A DNA stretch of 42,588 nucleotides from Phycisphaerales bacterium UBA2421 (GTDB taxonomy: Bacteria; Planctomycetota; Phycisphaerae; Tepidisphaerales; Tepidisphaeraceae), in the NCBI GenBank assembly GCA_002343075.1, contig DDRH01000052.1, forward strand, positions 1 to 42,588, in the 5' to 3' direction. The position numbers were made by a program, and so were the translations under genes. Positions 8,306 through 15,903 of this stretch are shown in pieces. The notes under the pieces are model-generated. The model searched no databases, was not told the origin of the DNA, and worked only from the letters and a program-made list of their open reading frames with translations. The stretch's first letter is position 1, and the number at the start of each line of letters is the position of its first letter.

Positions 8306-10243
8306 TTAGTCGCGAGTGGATGCGGTGCGCATTTGGCGGTCGTAGACGCGCGGATCGAACGCATGCAATACCGGCATGACCGATGCTGGCGGTGCATCTA
8401 GCTGGGGCGAATCGGGCACCTGCAGGTAGCTCAGCGTGCGATCGAGGATCTGGCCCGCCGCGGGGGCCGACACCGTGCCCCCGTAGTGGGCCAGAGATTT
8501 GTCCGGGTCATGCAGAATCACCGCGACCACCACCCGGGGGTTCTCAAATGGCCCGCCGCCCACAAACGAACTGGTGTAGTTGTCCTCGTTGTAAACCCCA
8601 TTGGTCGCCGTGTGCGCCGTTCCGGTCTTTCCAAAGAGGTTCCACCGACGGCTAAGCGCCTTTTGGCCGGTGCCACGATACACAACGTCACACATGATGC
8701 GCCGAATGAGCTGTGATGTCGGTTCATCAATGGCGCGCGTCCGGATCGCACTTTTCTTTAGCGAAGGATCGATTTGCCCTTCGGGAGTCAGAAGCCCGTG
8801 CATCACCTGCGGCTGCACAAGCCACCCGCCGTTGGCATAGGCGCAAACCGCACGAGTGAGCTGCAGCGGAGTGAGCATCATCTCGTAGCCCATAGCGATG
8901 CTTACCGGACTTGGGCGCGTCCACCGCCTAAGAGGGTTGACCAACCCTCCATTCTCCCCGGGGAGATCAATCCCAGTCATCTTCCCGAAACGAAACTGCT
9001 GCAACGCTTCGAACAGCGATTTGCTGCCCACGCGCTCGGCTAGCTTCACCATGCCGATATTGCTGGACTTCACTACCACATCCCACAGCGGTAGTTGGCC
9101 ATAGTAGTGGATGTCGGTCACAAGCTTGGCGCGCAAGGGGGATTTATAGGGGCCAGGAATCTGAAACATGTCCGTGGGCTTGGCGAGCTGCCCAGATAGC
9201 ATCGGGCCGACGATGAATGGCTTGATGGTCGAGCCTGGTTCATAAGGGTCTGTTAGAGCGCGATTACGGCGGAGCTCAGGGACGGCCGCGGTGTCTTCGA
9301 TGTTGGCCGGGTTGAATGTTGGCCAATTGGCAAGGGCGAGAATGTCGCCGGTGTGCGGATCCATCACAATCGCCTCGCCGGCGCGCACGCGGAACTGTTC
9401 GCAAGTGCGCGCCAGTTCCTGCTCGGTGATCATCTGGATATTGCTATCGATCGTCAGAACCACATGGTTGCCATTCACCGGCGGAACATAGTCCTCCGCC
9501 GCGGTTGCGATGGTTCGGCGGCGGGCATCTTTAAGGCTTCGCTTGAAGCCATCCTTGCCGCGAAGCAGTTTCTCGAACTGCAGTTCGACGCCTTCCAGCC
9601 CGATGTTGTCCTTCTGCACGCCGCCGAGGATATGCGCCGCGAGTGAACCCATCGGATACTCACGGACATCGACGGGTTCCAGCACCACACCCGGAAGGTT
9701 GAGCTTGAGCACAGCATCGACCACATAGTCATCGAGGAGCTCGGCCACTTTCACATAGCGGCTCTGCGCCCGATCCCCGATTATCTGCGAAATTTCCAGC
9801 GGGTCTTTATCGAGGAGGCTGGCAAGTTTGCCGATCTCGCGATCGAGGTCGACAAGCGTTTTGCCGTCTTCCTGAAACACCTCTAGCATGAACTTGGGAT
9901 CAACAAACAGCGATTTCTTCTGTACCGTTCCCGCCATCAGCAGGCCGTTACGATCAAAGATGCTCCCGCGCCGGGCATGAAGGGTTTCGGTGTAGTGCTG
10001 TTGCCGGTCGGCTTGGAGAACGGTCCGCTCGCGCCCGATGGTCTGCAGAAAAACGACCCGGCCAAGCAGGCTGGTGAACGCGAGACCAATTGCCGAGAAG
10101 ATCACCATGGCAAAGCGAGCGTTGAAGGTAGGGGGGTACGGAGTCACGTCCGATAAGTATCGGCTGAATGAGAGCGAATGAATGAAAAAGCTTGAGACCA
10201 ATGGACAGGTCTGTGCGTTGCGCCGCAGGTTTCGCGGTTGCAC
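8306..10243 (-). CDS. ftsI: Peptidoglycan D,D-transpeptidase FtsI / PBP3
   Basis: This is a class B penicillin-binding protein of up to 645 residues that crosslinks septal peptidoglycan. One transmembrane segment (about residues 43-68, MVIFSAIGLAFTSLLGRVVFLQ) anchors it. A dimerisation domain follows, containing RGSIFDRNG. The transpeptidase domain has the three standard motifs: SxxK in EPGSTIKPF (nucleophile near residue 339), SxN in KSSNIGM (about 393), and KTG in FGKTGTAH (about 539). The given start is a GTG. A second GTG at 10147 lies closer to the membrane segment and may be the true start. Neither has a clear ribosome binding site. It lies 27 bases after the ftsL-like gene, the usual dcw order. 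Confidence 0.93.
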   Translation of the reverse strand: MQPRNLRRNAQTCPLVSSFFIHSLSFSRYLSDVTPYPPTFNARFAMVIFSAIGLAFTSLLGRVVFLQTIGRERTVLQADRQQHYTETLHARRGSIFDRNGLLMAGTVQKKSLFVDPKFMLEVFQEDGKTLVDLDREIGKLASLLDKDPLEISQIIGDRAQSRYVKVAELLDDYVVDAVLKLNLPGVVLEPVDVREYPMGSLAAHILGGVQKDNIGLEGVELQFEKLLRGKDGFKRSLKDARRRTIATAAEDYVPPVNGNHVVLTIDSNIQMITEQELARTCEQFRVRAGEAIVMDPHTGDILALANWPTFNPANIEDTAAVPELRRNRALTDPYEPGSTIKPFIVGPMLSGQLAKPTDMFQIPGPYKSPLRAKLVTDIHYYGQLPLWDVVVKSSNIGMVKLAERVGSKSLFEALQQFRFGKMTGIDLPGENGGLVNPLRRWTRPSPVSIAMGYEMMLTPLQLTRAVCAYANGGWLVQPQVMHGLLTPEGQIDPSLKKSAIRTRAIDEPTSQLIRRIMCDVVYRGTGQKALSRRWNLFGKTGTAHTATNGVYNEDNYTSSFVGGGPFENPRVVVAVILHDPDKSLAHYGGTVSAPAAGQILDRTLSYLQVPDSPQLDAPPASVMPVLHAFDPRVYDRQMRTASTRD

Positions 10244-10270
10244 GGCTTGGTGGCGGGACTTGCGAGACCA

Positions 10271-10525
10271 CTACTCTCGCGGTGACGGGGCGGGGTTGCG
10301 GGGCACCATCTTTAATGCTTCGGAGTTTACCGTTTGAAACACGGCATTGGGTGCTGTGTATGTGGCGATTTGCAGTTGCTGGTTCCACAGCTTGGCCTGG
10401 GCCGCCTCGATTTTTCGATGCAACTGGTTGCTCTGGTAGTTAACTTCCAGCCGCTGCTGGCGGAGGTGCAGCAGGACTGCGCCGATGATGGTCGCGAAGA
10501 AGAGTGTGAGCAGGAGCTTGAGCAT
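10271..10525 (-). CDS. ftsL: FtsL-like short membrane/coiled-coil protein
   Basis: This encodes an 84-residue protein with a single N-terminal transmembrane segment (MLKLLLTLFFATIIGAVLLH). A heptad-rich coiled coil follows (RQQRLEVNYQSNQLHRKIEAAQAKLWNQQLQI). That is the architecture of FtsL, the bitopic partner of FtsQ and FtsB in the septal synthase complex. FtsL proteins are hardly conserved in sequence, so the name rests on architecture and on its position directly before ftsI. The start is the ATG at 10525. A TTG one codon upstream is less likely. Confidence 0.7.
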   Translation of the reverse strand: MLKLLLTLFFATIIGAVLLHLRQQRLEVNYQSNQLHRKIEAAQAKLWNQQLQIATYTAPNAVFQTVNSEALKMVPRNPAPSPRE

Positions 10526-10596
10526 CAAAATACCATGAGAGGTGGAGAGCGAATGAGCGCTCTCCAGCCATCATCCCGCAACACGGCCTCTTCGGT

Positions 10597-11655
10597 TCAC
10601 TGACTCACCGCGACCGATTTCGCGGGCAGACGGAGCTTCATGCCAGGACGGATCACATCGCCGCCTTTGAGCAGATCTCGATTGAGTTCCTTGATGGCCG
10701 CTACTGCGTCGTCGGTGCCGCACTGTTCTCGTGCAATACGAGTGAGGTTGTCGCCATCTACTACAGTGTAAGTCGAGCGAGAATCAGCACTTGCATTGTT
10801 GGAGCTCGCCTGTGGCGCTGGTACGAGTGTCCCGGTTGGGGGCGTTAAACGGTCGGCGGCAATGCGCTCGGTACCCGCGCGACCTGCCGCCGTGGTCCCG
10901 GCTGTCGACAGGACGGGCATGTTGTACGTGCGACCTTCAATAACGAGGTTGGGATTGGCCTTCAGGCTTGGGTTGGCTTCGACGATCGCCGCGATGGCCG
11001 CCTGGTTGCTCGTGCCATACACTTTGCTGGCGATCTTTGACAGCGAGTCACCGGCTTGGACCTTGTACTTAGTCATGCCAGCGGGCTGCGGAGCGGATGC
11101 TGTGTTGCTCACTGGAACCACCGATTCACCCAGCCGCGCAGCTTCGGCGTTGAGTCGGGCGAGAACCGGATCACTGTTCGGAATCTGGGTTGTGGATCCG
11201 GTAGTATTGACTGGCTCATCGCGCGCTTCCGCGGATTGGTGGAATGTTGATTGATCAGGATGGCTGAAATCCCTTGTCGATCGGTTGTTCGATGAGGTGT
11301 CTGGTGTGTGCTGGACGTACGTCGCACCTGGGTTGGTGTCAGGGGAAGTAATCGAGACTGGTTCCTGTTGGACCGGGGAATCAATGGAGACGACCTTGAC
11401 CGGTTGCGGGCGCGGTTGAAACTCCTCTGCGGCGCGAACCGGCTGGCGAATCTGCACCTGCGGGGCCGCGGCTTGCGGCATCGGCTGCTGCGAATGAACT
11501 GGTGTGTTGACCGCCGAGCGGACCACTGCTCCAGCCCCCGAAATCGGCGCCGCCGGGGGTTCGGTGCTGCTGGTGAGGTGGTCGGAAAGCAGGATTCCGA
11601 TGACGATGATAAATGCCAGTCCGACCAGCAATCCGATCTTGGTTTCGCGCGTCAT
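10597..11655 (-). CDS. Membrane-anchored protein with two LysM domains
   Basis: This encodes 352 residues. A short cytoplasmic start (MTRETKIG) is followed by a transmembrane helix (LLVGLAFIIVIGILLS). A long low-complexity linker rich in Pro, Gln, Ser and Thr follows. Two LysM domains come last: YKVQAGDSLSKIASKVYG near residue 195 and YTVVDGDNLTRIAREQCG near residue 295. LysM binds peptidoglycan, so the protein probably tethers the membrane to the cell wall outside the cytoplasmic membrane. It lies between rsmH and the ftsL-like gene, where classical dcw clusters have nothing, so a role in division or septal wall is plausible. No catalytic domain is visible. A palindromic repeat element sits directly upstream of its ATG. 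Confidence 0.85.
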   Translation of the reverse strand: MTRETKIGLLVGLAFIIVIGILLSDHLTSSTEPPAAPISGAGAVVRSAVNTPVHSQQPMPQAAAPQVQIRQPVRAAEEFQPRPQPVKVVSIDSPVQQEPVSITSPDTNPGATYVQHTPDTSSNNRSTRDFSHPDQSTFHQSAEARDEPVNTTGSTTQIPNSDPVLARLNAEAARLGESVVPVSNTASAPQPAGMTKYKVQAGDSLSKIASKVYGTSNQAAIAAIVEANPSLKANPNLVIEGRTYNMPVLSTAGTTAAGRAGTERIAADRLTPPTGTLVPAPQASSNNASADSRSTYTVVDGDNLTRIAREQCGTDDAVAAIKELNRDLLKGGDVIRPGMKLRLPAKSVAVSQ

Positions 11656-11667
11656 GTGTCAGTCCAG

Positions 11668-11741
11668 TTGCTCGTTGCTGGCTGCCTGTTGCTGGTTGAG
11701 ACCCAGCACTGATTGCTAGCAACCAGCGCCTAGCAACCAGG
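11668..11741. repeat. Palindromic element with CAGCAAC-type repeats upstream of the LysM gene
   Basis: Two arms face each other. The first (11668-11698) is made of degenerate TTGCTGG-type units. The second (11716-11741) is made of AGCAACCAG units, so transcripts can fold into a hairpin. It fills the short interval between rsmH and the LysM gene. The design (tandem 7-8-base units in inverted pairs around a short loop) is the same as that of the elements in the imu operon, but with different unit sequence. Confidence 0.6.
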
Positions 11742-11744
11742 AAG

Positions 11745-12659
11745 TTAAGTTTTTTCAGCCACGCGCAGCTTCGCAGAGCGTGCTCGTGGATTTCTTGCAG
11801 TTTCGAGGTCGGAGGGCGAGAGGGGCTTTTTCGTCACAACCTTGAGAAGCCCGGTCTGCTCCGCAAACCGAAACGCCTGCTTCACCGCCCGGTCTTCCAC
11901 ACTGTGGAAGCTGATGACCGCCATCCTCCCGCCGGGCTTGAGGTGCCCAGGGGCGACTTCAAGCAGTCTGGAGAGATTTTCCACTTCCTCGTTCACTTTC
12001 ATTCGGAGAGCCATGAAAGTGCGGGTGGCCGGATCGATCCGGGTGCCGGCGCGTCCTGCGCCAGTTGAGGGAACAGCCGACCTGACAAGCTCGGCTAGAT
12101 CGCTCGTACTTTTGATCGGCGAAACTTTACGCGCTTCGACAATCTTTCTTGCAATTCGTCGAGAAAATCGTTCATCACTGAGGTGATAAAGCAGATCGGC
12201 CAGTTCTCGTTCGCCAAAGCGATTGACAATCTGGCTCGCAGTGAGCCGAGTGCGGGGATCGATGCGCATGTCCAGCGGCCCCTGTTCACTGAAACTCATG
12301 CCGTAGTCCGGCGTAAGGAACTGGTTAGTGCTCAATCCCAGGTCCGCAAGCAGGGCATCGACTTGAGGGATGCCGACTTCCCTCAGAACGAGGTCTAACT
12401 CGGAAAAGTTGGCATTGAAAAGGTGCACAGGGCAGCCGGCGGTTTGCAGCCGGGTACGGGCGTACTCAATGTTTCGGGGATCGGCGTCCAGCCCGATGAG
12501 TTTCCCTTCCGGGCCGAGTGCCGCAGCGACCGCAACTGAGTGGCCTCCGCGACCGACGGTGCAATCGACCACAACCGCGCCGGGTCGAACGGCCAGTGCC
12601 TCGATCGTCTCGGCGAGCATCACTGACTCGTGACCGTGTTCGGGTTCGGGTTCGTCCAT
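11745..12659 (-). CDS. rsmH: 16S rRNA (cytosine-1402-N4) methyltransferase RsmH (MraW)
   Basis: This is a 304-residue SAM-dependent methyltransferase that modifies 16S rRNA and is a standard dcw member. The conserved start HESVMLAETIEAL is followed by the SAM-binding motif VDCTVGRGGHS. DALLADLGLSTNQ, DMRIDP, the insertion domain, and the late motifs ATRTFMALRMKVNEE and ISFHSVEDRAVK follow. The frame is open far upstream, to 13292, but that extension is low-complexity and unlike any protein. I therefore start at the ATG at 12659, which places HESV at the family position. It is separated from mraZ by more than 900 bases, although the two genes are usually adjacent. Confidence 0.95.
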   Translation of the reverse strand: MDEPEPEHGHESVMLAETIEALAVRPGAVVVDCTVGRGGHSVAVAAALGPEGKLIGLDADPRNIEYARTRLQTAGCPVHLFNANFSELDLVLREVGIPQVDALLADLGLSTNQFLTPDYGMSFSEQGPLDMRIDPRTRLTASQIVNRFGERELADLLYHLSDERFSRRIARKIVEARKVSPIKSTSDLAELVRSAVPSTGAGRAGTRIDPATRTFMALRMKVNEEVENLSRLLEVAPGHLKPGGRMAVISFHSVEDRAVKQAFRFAEQTGLLKVVTKKPLSPSDLETARNPRARSAKLRVAEKT

Positions 12660-13095
12660 AAACTCGGGATTGTGACCATTTTTTTCTTGAAAGTCGCCCG
12701 GTAGTGTGCGATACTCGTTTGTTCGGAGAATGTTTGATATCCCACTCTGGACCCGCCGCGCTAGCTGCAGCTTAAGGCCTGCACCACGACGGGTAGCTCG
12801 ACCGATATTCCCACAATCCGCGCGGGTTAGGGACCGGTCGTGCGGCACTTGGATTTGCTGCTTGCTAGCGTTAACAGCCATCAAGGACCGGTTTTTGACG
12901 TATCTTGGCCGTGCGGTCTGACTATCAGGGTTTCTCCCATTGACGGCGGCAGGGTCTGTGTTAGCGTACTCCGTTCGGTGTGGCCGATCGGAAATTGCCG
13001 CCCGATTAAGCGGTCTTTTCGCAAAACGGTCTAAGGTCAGACCAAAATCGGGTCGCCCGCACCCGAGCGCTGCAGAAATGGTGCGAAAACTGGGT
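12660..13095. other. Long untranslated region upstream of rsmH
   Basis: No credible gene is seen on either strand. Because a terminator lies just upstream, rsmH and the genes after it need a promoter within this stretch or read-through. I could not pick out a convincing -35/-10 pair, and no ribosome binding site precedes rsmH. A structured leader RNA is possible, but I recognise no known class. Confidence 0.4.
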
Positions 13096-13136
13096 AAAAA
13101 AACCAAGTCGGGCAACATCCGTGTCGCCCGATTTGG
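13096..13136 (-). terminator. Rho-independent terminator between mraZ and rsmH
   Basis: Read on the minus strand, an 11-bp stem (CCAAATCGGGC pairing with GCCCGACTTGG, with one A-C mismatch) encloses a 12-base loop. It is followed directly by seven T. This is a textbook intrinsic terminator. It would stop transcripts coming from mraZ and the small ORF before they reach rsmH. Confidence 0.75.
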
Positions 13137-13304
13137 GTGAGACTGTGAGGTCGGGCATCCGTGCACCCTTGGGCTGCAACCCAAGGCCCCGTCCGTGGGA
13201 CGACCACACAGCACGCAACGTGTTTTCAGGCAGTGAGTTACACCAGCATGGTGGACATGCATGGCGCGGGGATCGCGCAACGCATTTCCCATTTTCGCGT
13301 AACT

Positions 13305-13460
13305 TCACGGCTCGCAGTTGGCGCGTCGATCCTTCGGCGTGCCCACTGCGAGCTTTGCTTCATTTGCAACTCCTGACCGGCCGCTCCTTCTTTTTCGGCG
13401 GTGCTGGACTGGGGATCTTCTCGCTTGTTTGCCCGTCTTGGCGGTTCTGCCGTCGCCCAT
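13305..13460 (-). CDS. Small basic ORF between mraZ and the terminator (uncertain)
   Basis: This ORF encodes 51 residues, very rich in Arg and Lys, starting MGDGRTAKTGKQARR. The start faintly recalls the small ribosomal protein bTHX (which begins MGKGD-KT-KGK), but the alignment needs gaps and I would not name it. There is no clear ribosome binding site, and codon use is not strongly biased. Its position on the mraZ strand, upstream of a good terminator, is the main reason to list it. The stretch may instead be non-coding RNA. Confidence 0.3.
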   Translation of the reverse strand: MGDGRTAKTGKQARRSPVQHRRKRRSGRSGVANEAKLAVGTPKDRRANCEP

Positions 13461-13599
13461 TTCTAGGGATATGTCCGTCGATCCCTACTGCGTAAACCCT
13501 GAATTTTGTGGTTTTTGGCCGGGATTCGCTCTCCGGCTAAACCGCTTGCGTCGTGAATGCCCGGAGCGGGTGGCACCGCATTCAGCGACGACTCCGAGA

Positions 13600-14076
13600 T
13601 TAATTTTGCCCCGGCTGGGCCTGGTGGGCCGACACCTGGGGAGCTTGAAGCAACTGATTGAACCGCACTTCCCAGTCGTCGCGGTTCCAAATCTCCAAAT
13701 GATTCCTGACACCGACGAGGGTAATGTCTCTGCCGGTTCCCGTACGTCGAAGCATCAATTCAGGGATGAGAATCCTGCCTTGCCCATCCCACCGCAGCTT
13801 GTTCGCCATGCCGAAAGTAGCGTGCCAATTCTCCAGCGTCTTGGCATCGGGCCGCATCTCGGCTTCCGGCGACAGGTTTTGCTCTTCTCGGGCGATTAAC
13901 TCTTCATAGTACCTCTCGCCAAAGAGCCAGAGCTTGCGGTTTTGCCCAAAAACCAAGAAGAAGCCCACGCCGTCACGATCTTTGTCCATCGATTTCTTCA
14001 CGTCCGAAGGCACAAGAATTCTATTCTTGCTGTCGATCGTGAGTTCGTGCTCGCCGATGTAAACCGCATGTCTCAT
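13600..14076 (-). CDS. mraZ: Transcriptional regulator MraZ
   Basis: This encodes a 158-residue MraZ protein, the DNA-binding repressor that opens dcw clusters. Two SpoVT/AbrB-like halves are visible. The first carries HELTIDSKNRILVPSDVKK and the second carries LRWDGQGRILIPELML, the paired DxKNR / DxQGR signatures of the family. The C-terminal tail after NQLLQAPQ is Gln/Ala-rich and extra. MraZ normally forms a ring and binds direct repeats upstream of its own gene. Candidate repeats are present (see 14104-14130). Here it lies downstream of ftsQ and the unknown membrane gene, rather than at the start of the whole cluster. Confidence 0.95.
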   Translation of the reverse strand: MRHAVYIGEHELTIDSKNRILVPSDVKKSMDKDRDGVGFFLVFGQNRKLWLFGERYYEELIAREEQNLSPEAEMRPDAKTLENWHATFGMANKLRWDGQGRILIPELMLRRTGTGRDITLVGVRNHLEIWNRDDWEVRFNQLLQAPQVSAHQAQPGQN

Positions 14077-14103
14077 CTGCTCTGGAATTCGTTATCTGAC
14101 GCG

Positions 14104-14130
14104 ACACGTTTTACCACTCTTCGCCACTTT
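14104..14130 (-). promoter_or_regulatory. Candidate MraZ boxes (10-bp direct repeats)
   Basis: Read on the minus strand just upstream of mraZ there are AAAGTGGCG, AGAGTGGTA and AACGTGTCG, spaced 10 bases apart. Known MraZ operators are two to four direct GTGG/TGGG-type repeats with a 10-bp period in front of mraZ. The first two copies fit well and the third is degenerate. This suggests autoregulation. Confidence 0.5.
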
Positions 14131-14268
14131 TGCAATCGGGAAAACAAAAATCAGCGCGAATCTGTGAAGGAAATCTTCGCGAATGGCCGATGAATGGAGT
14201 TTTGCACCTTCGACGCACAAAAGTCGGCCCATTTAAGCCAGAGAATTGTGGATAACCTGTCTTGACCG

Positions 14269-14901
14269 CTATGAGTCTCTGGGCGCACTGCGGCTATAGA
14301 ATGCCGATACCCCGCCAATCACGCAGATTCCCAGCAAAACCGCCCATATCTGTGGTGGTGGTAAGTGGAGGAATGAGAAGCCATTGATGGCGAGCAACGG
14401 GTGCAAGCCGAGCAGGTTTGTCGCCGGAGAAGTGCCGCGGAAATCGAGCATTGCGTACAGGAGCAGGGGCAATCCGAGCGTAAAAAGCGCGCCGGCGGCG
14501 GCTGCGTTCAGTCGACAGTTTCGCCGTCCGGCGAGAGCGGCCCACGGATGAAGCGCAACCAACCACGCCGTCAGGAAGCCCCACTCACCCAGTTGCAGCA
14601 GTACCGGAGTTCCCGCCGACCGGCCTGATATTGCCAGAAACGGGACCGCAACCGCGCTGGCGAGTGCCAAGCCACGCCATGTTCGCAGCAGTGAAGGAAA
14701 GATCAGCCCGCTGACCAGAATCTGCATGCCAAGCAGCATCACCGAAGGCGACCACGGCAGATTTGTACCGACCGGCGCAGACAGACCCGACTCACTGCAA
14801 GCGATTGTGAGGGTGTGGACCACGATCCAGAAACTGATCGTTGCGGCAGGGGGAAATGTGTCGCCCGCATGTCTTGAATTGTGGCGGACTGAGGATGTCA
14901 C
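14269..14901 (-). CDS. Unknown polytopic membrane protein coupled to ftsQ
   Basis: This encodes 210 residues, mostly hydrophobic, with about five to six likely transmembrane segments (for example WIVVHTLTIAC, LLGMQILVSGLIFPSL, LALASAVAVPFLAI and IWAVLLGICVIGGVSAFY). I recognise no family. The GTG start overlaps the ftsQ stop codon as GTGA, so the two are probably translationally coupled. In a classical dcw cluster ftsA and ftsZ follow ftsQ. Here this gene takes their place, but it resembles neither. A role in division or envelope biogenesis is inferred from context only. Confidence 0.6.
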   Translation of the reverse strand: MTSSVRHNSRHAGDTFPPAATISFWIVVHTLTIACSESGLSAPVGTNLPWSPSVMLLGMQILVSGLIFPSLLRTWRGLALASAVAVPFLAISGRSAGTPVLLQLGEWGFLTAWLVALHPWAALAGRRNCRLNAAAAGALFTLGLPLLLYAMLDFRGTSPATNLLGLHPLLAINGFSFLHLPPPQIWAVLLGICVIGGVSAFYSRSAPRDS

Positions 14902-15815
14902 TGCGTCCCTGCAGCCGCGGGGTAGGTGACTTTGTCAAAGCGAATGTCCACCCACGGCTGGCCCGCATCGACCCGATTAAACGTGGTGAAAATCTGCTGC
15001 ATTGCTTCAAGTTTCTTTGCCGGGGCAATTTCAATGAAGGCGTCTTTCGCGCTGATTGGTCGCCCCCATCGAACCTCAGTGCCATCGCGGGTCACCAGGG
15101 TCAGATGCGCCTCGCGCGGGTCAATCCGCCCCGAGAAGTTGCTAATGTCGATCTTCACAATCTCGTCGACGTAGCGCTGGCCGAAGAGGAGCCGCGCCAG
15201 CTCTAGTCCTGCGGCCAGGTCGGCACCTGGCCACTGCTGGCCTGATTCCACCGGCGCGTGCGCCACGCCATCAATGATCCGTAAGTGTGGACGACGCTCG
15301 TTATCCAGCACCAGGTCTGCGGCCTGTTCGGCGGTGTATTGCTCGGGGAGTTTGTAGCCGTCAGAATCAATCAGCCAGAAGTAATCCTGCCAGCGCACCA
15401 TTGCCATCGGCGCTCGAAAGTCGCACTCGATCTCGATCAGATCGCCCGGACGCGAGTGGTAGGCCCGGCGAATCGATTTGACCTGCCGGACCCACGGGCT
15501 GGCACCGAGAACGCGAGCACAGTCGGCGAGGACGCGGTCATCAAACGCCGAACTTCCTCGCAGCGGGCGAACCGATCGTGCGAGGCTCTCGGCAATCTCG
15601 TCGGTCATCCAAGCCGGTCGATCACGAAACACTACCACGGGCGGGTCGGGCGCATAAGCCAGCCTGAGAGACACTTCTCGCCGCGCAAACCAAAACGCCA
15701 TCGCGAGCACCGCGAGGAAGATCATTGCGCCGGTAAAGTGGTAGAGAATCTTCCGTGTCGCCAAAGAGTTCGACGAGACGGGTTTAGCAGAAGTTTTGAC
15801 CGGCTTTCTTGCCAT
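14898..15815 (-). CDS. ftsQ: FtsQ-like cell division protein
   Basis: This encodes about 305 residues. A basic cytoplasmic N-terminus (MARKPVKTSAKP) precedes one transmembrane helix (FTGAMIFLAVLAMAFWFA). A POTRA-like domain follows, with SPWVRQVKSIRRAYHSRPGDLIEIECDF matching the typical FtsQ pattern of W-V-x-V-x-I-x-R and L-x-I-x-V. A beta domain comes after it, including WLIDSDGYKLPE, the conserved YWLVDxxG segment. FtsQ bridges FtsL/FtsB and the septal synthase. I start at the ATG at 15815. An upstream in-frame start at 15869 adds 18 residues without support. It lies about 90 bases after ddl, the canonical order. Confidence 0.85.
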   Translation of the reverse strand: MARKPVKTSAKPVSSNSLATRKILYHFTGAMIFLAVLAMAFWFARREVSLRLAYAPDPPVVVFRDRPAWMTDEIAESLARSVRPLRGSSAFDDRVLADCARVLGASPWVRQVKSIRRAYHSRPGDLIEIECDFRAPMAMVRWQDYFWLIDSDGYKLPEQYTAEQAADLVLDNERRPHLRIIDGVAHAPVESGQQWPGADLAAGLELARLLFGQRYVDEIVKIDISNFSGRIDPREAHLTLVTRDGTEVRWGRPISAKDAFIEIAPAKKLEAMQQIFTTFNRVDAGQPWVDIRFDKVTYPAAAGTQ

Positions 15816-15903
15816 ACAAATGAGTCTATGCGCGAGTAATGCGCGCAGCGCGTTCAGACGATATCCCAAGTGGTTATCGGACGCTCGCAGCGAGTTTCTT
15901 TAT

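Noticed and set aside
12660..13292. N-terminal extension of the rsmH frame by about 210 codons
   Set aside because: The translated extension is low-complexity and Arg/Ser/Pro-rich. It contains a terminator on the same strand, and the conserved HESVML start lies right after the ATG at 12659.
13137..13599. RNase P RNA, tmRNA or SRP RNA in the mraZ-rsmH gap
   Set aside because: I looked on both strands for their conserved cores (for example GAGGAAAGTCC or GGTCAGGTCCGGAAGG) and found none.
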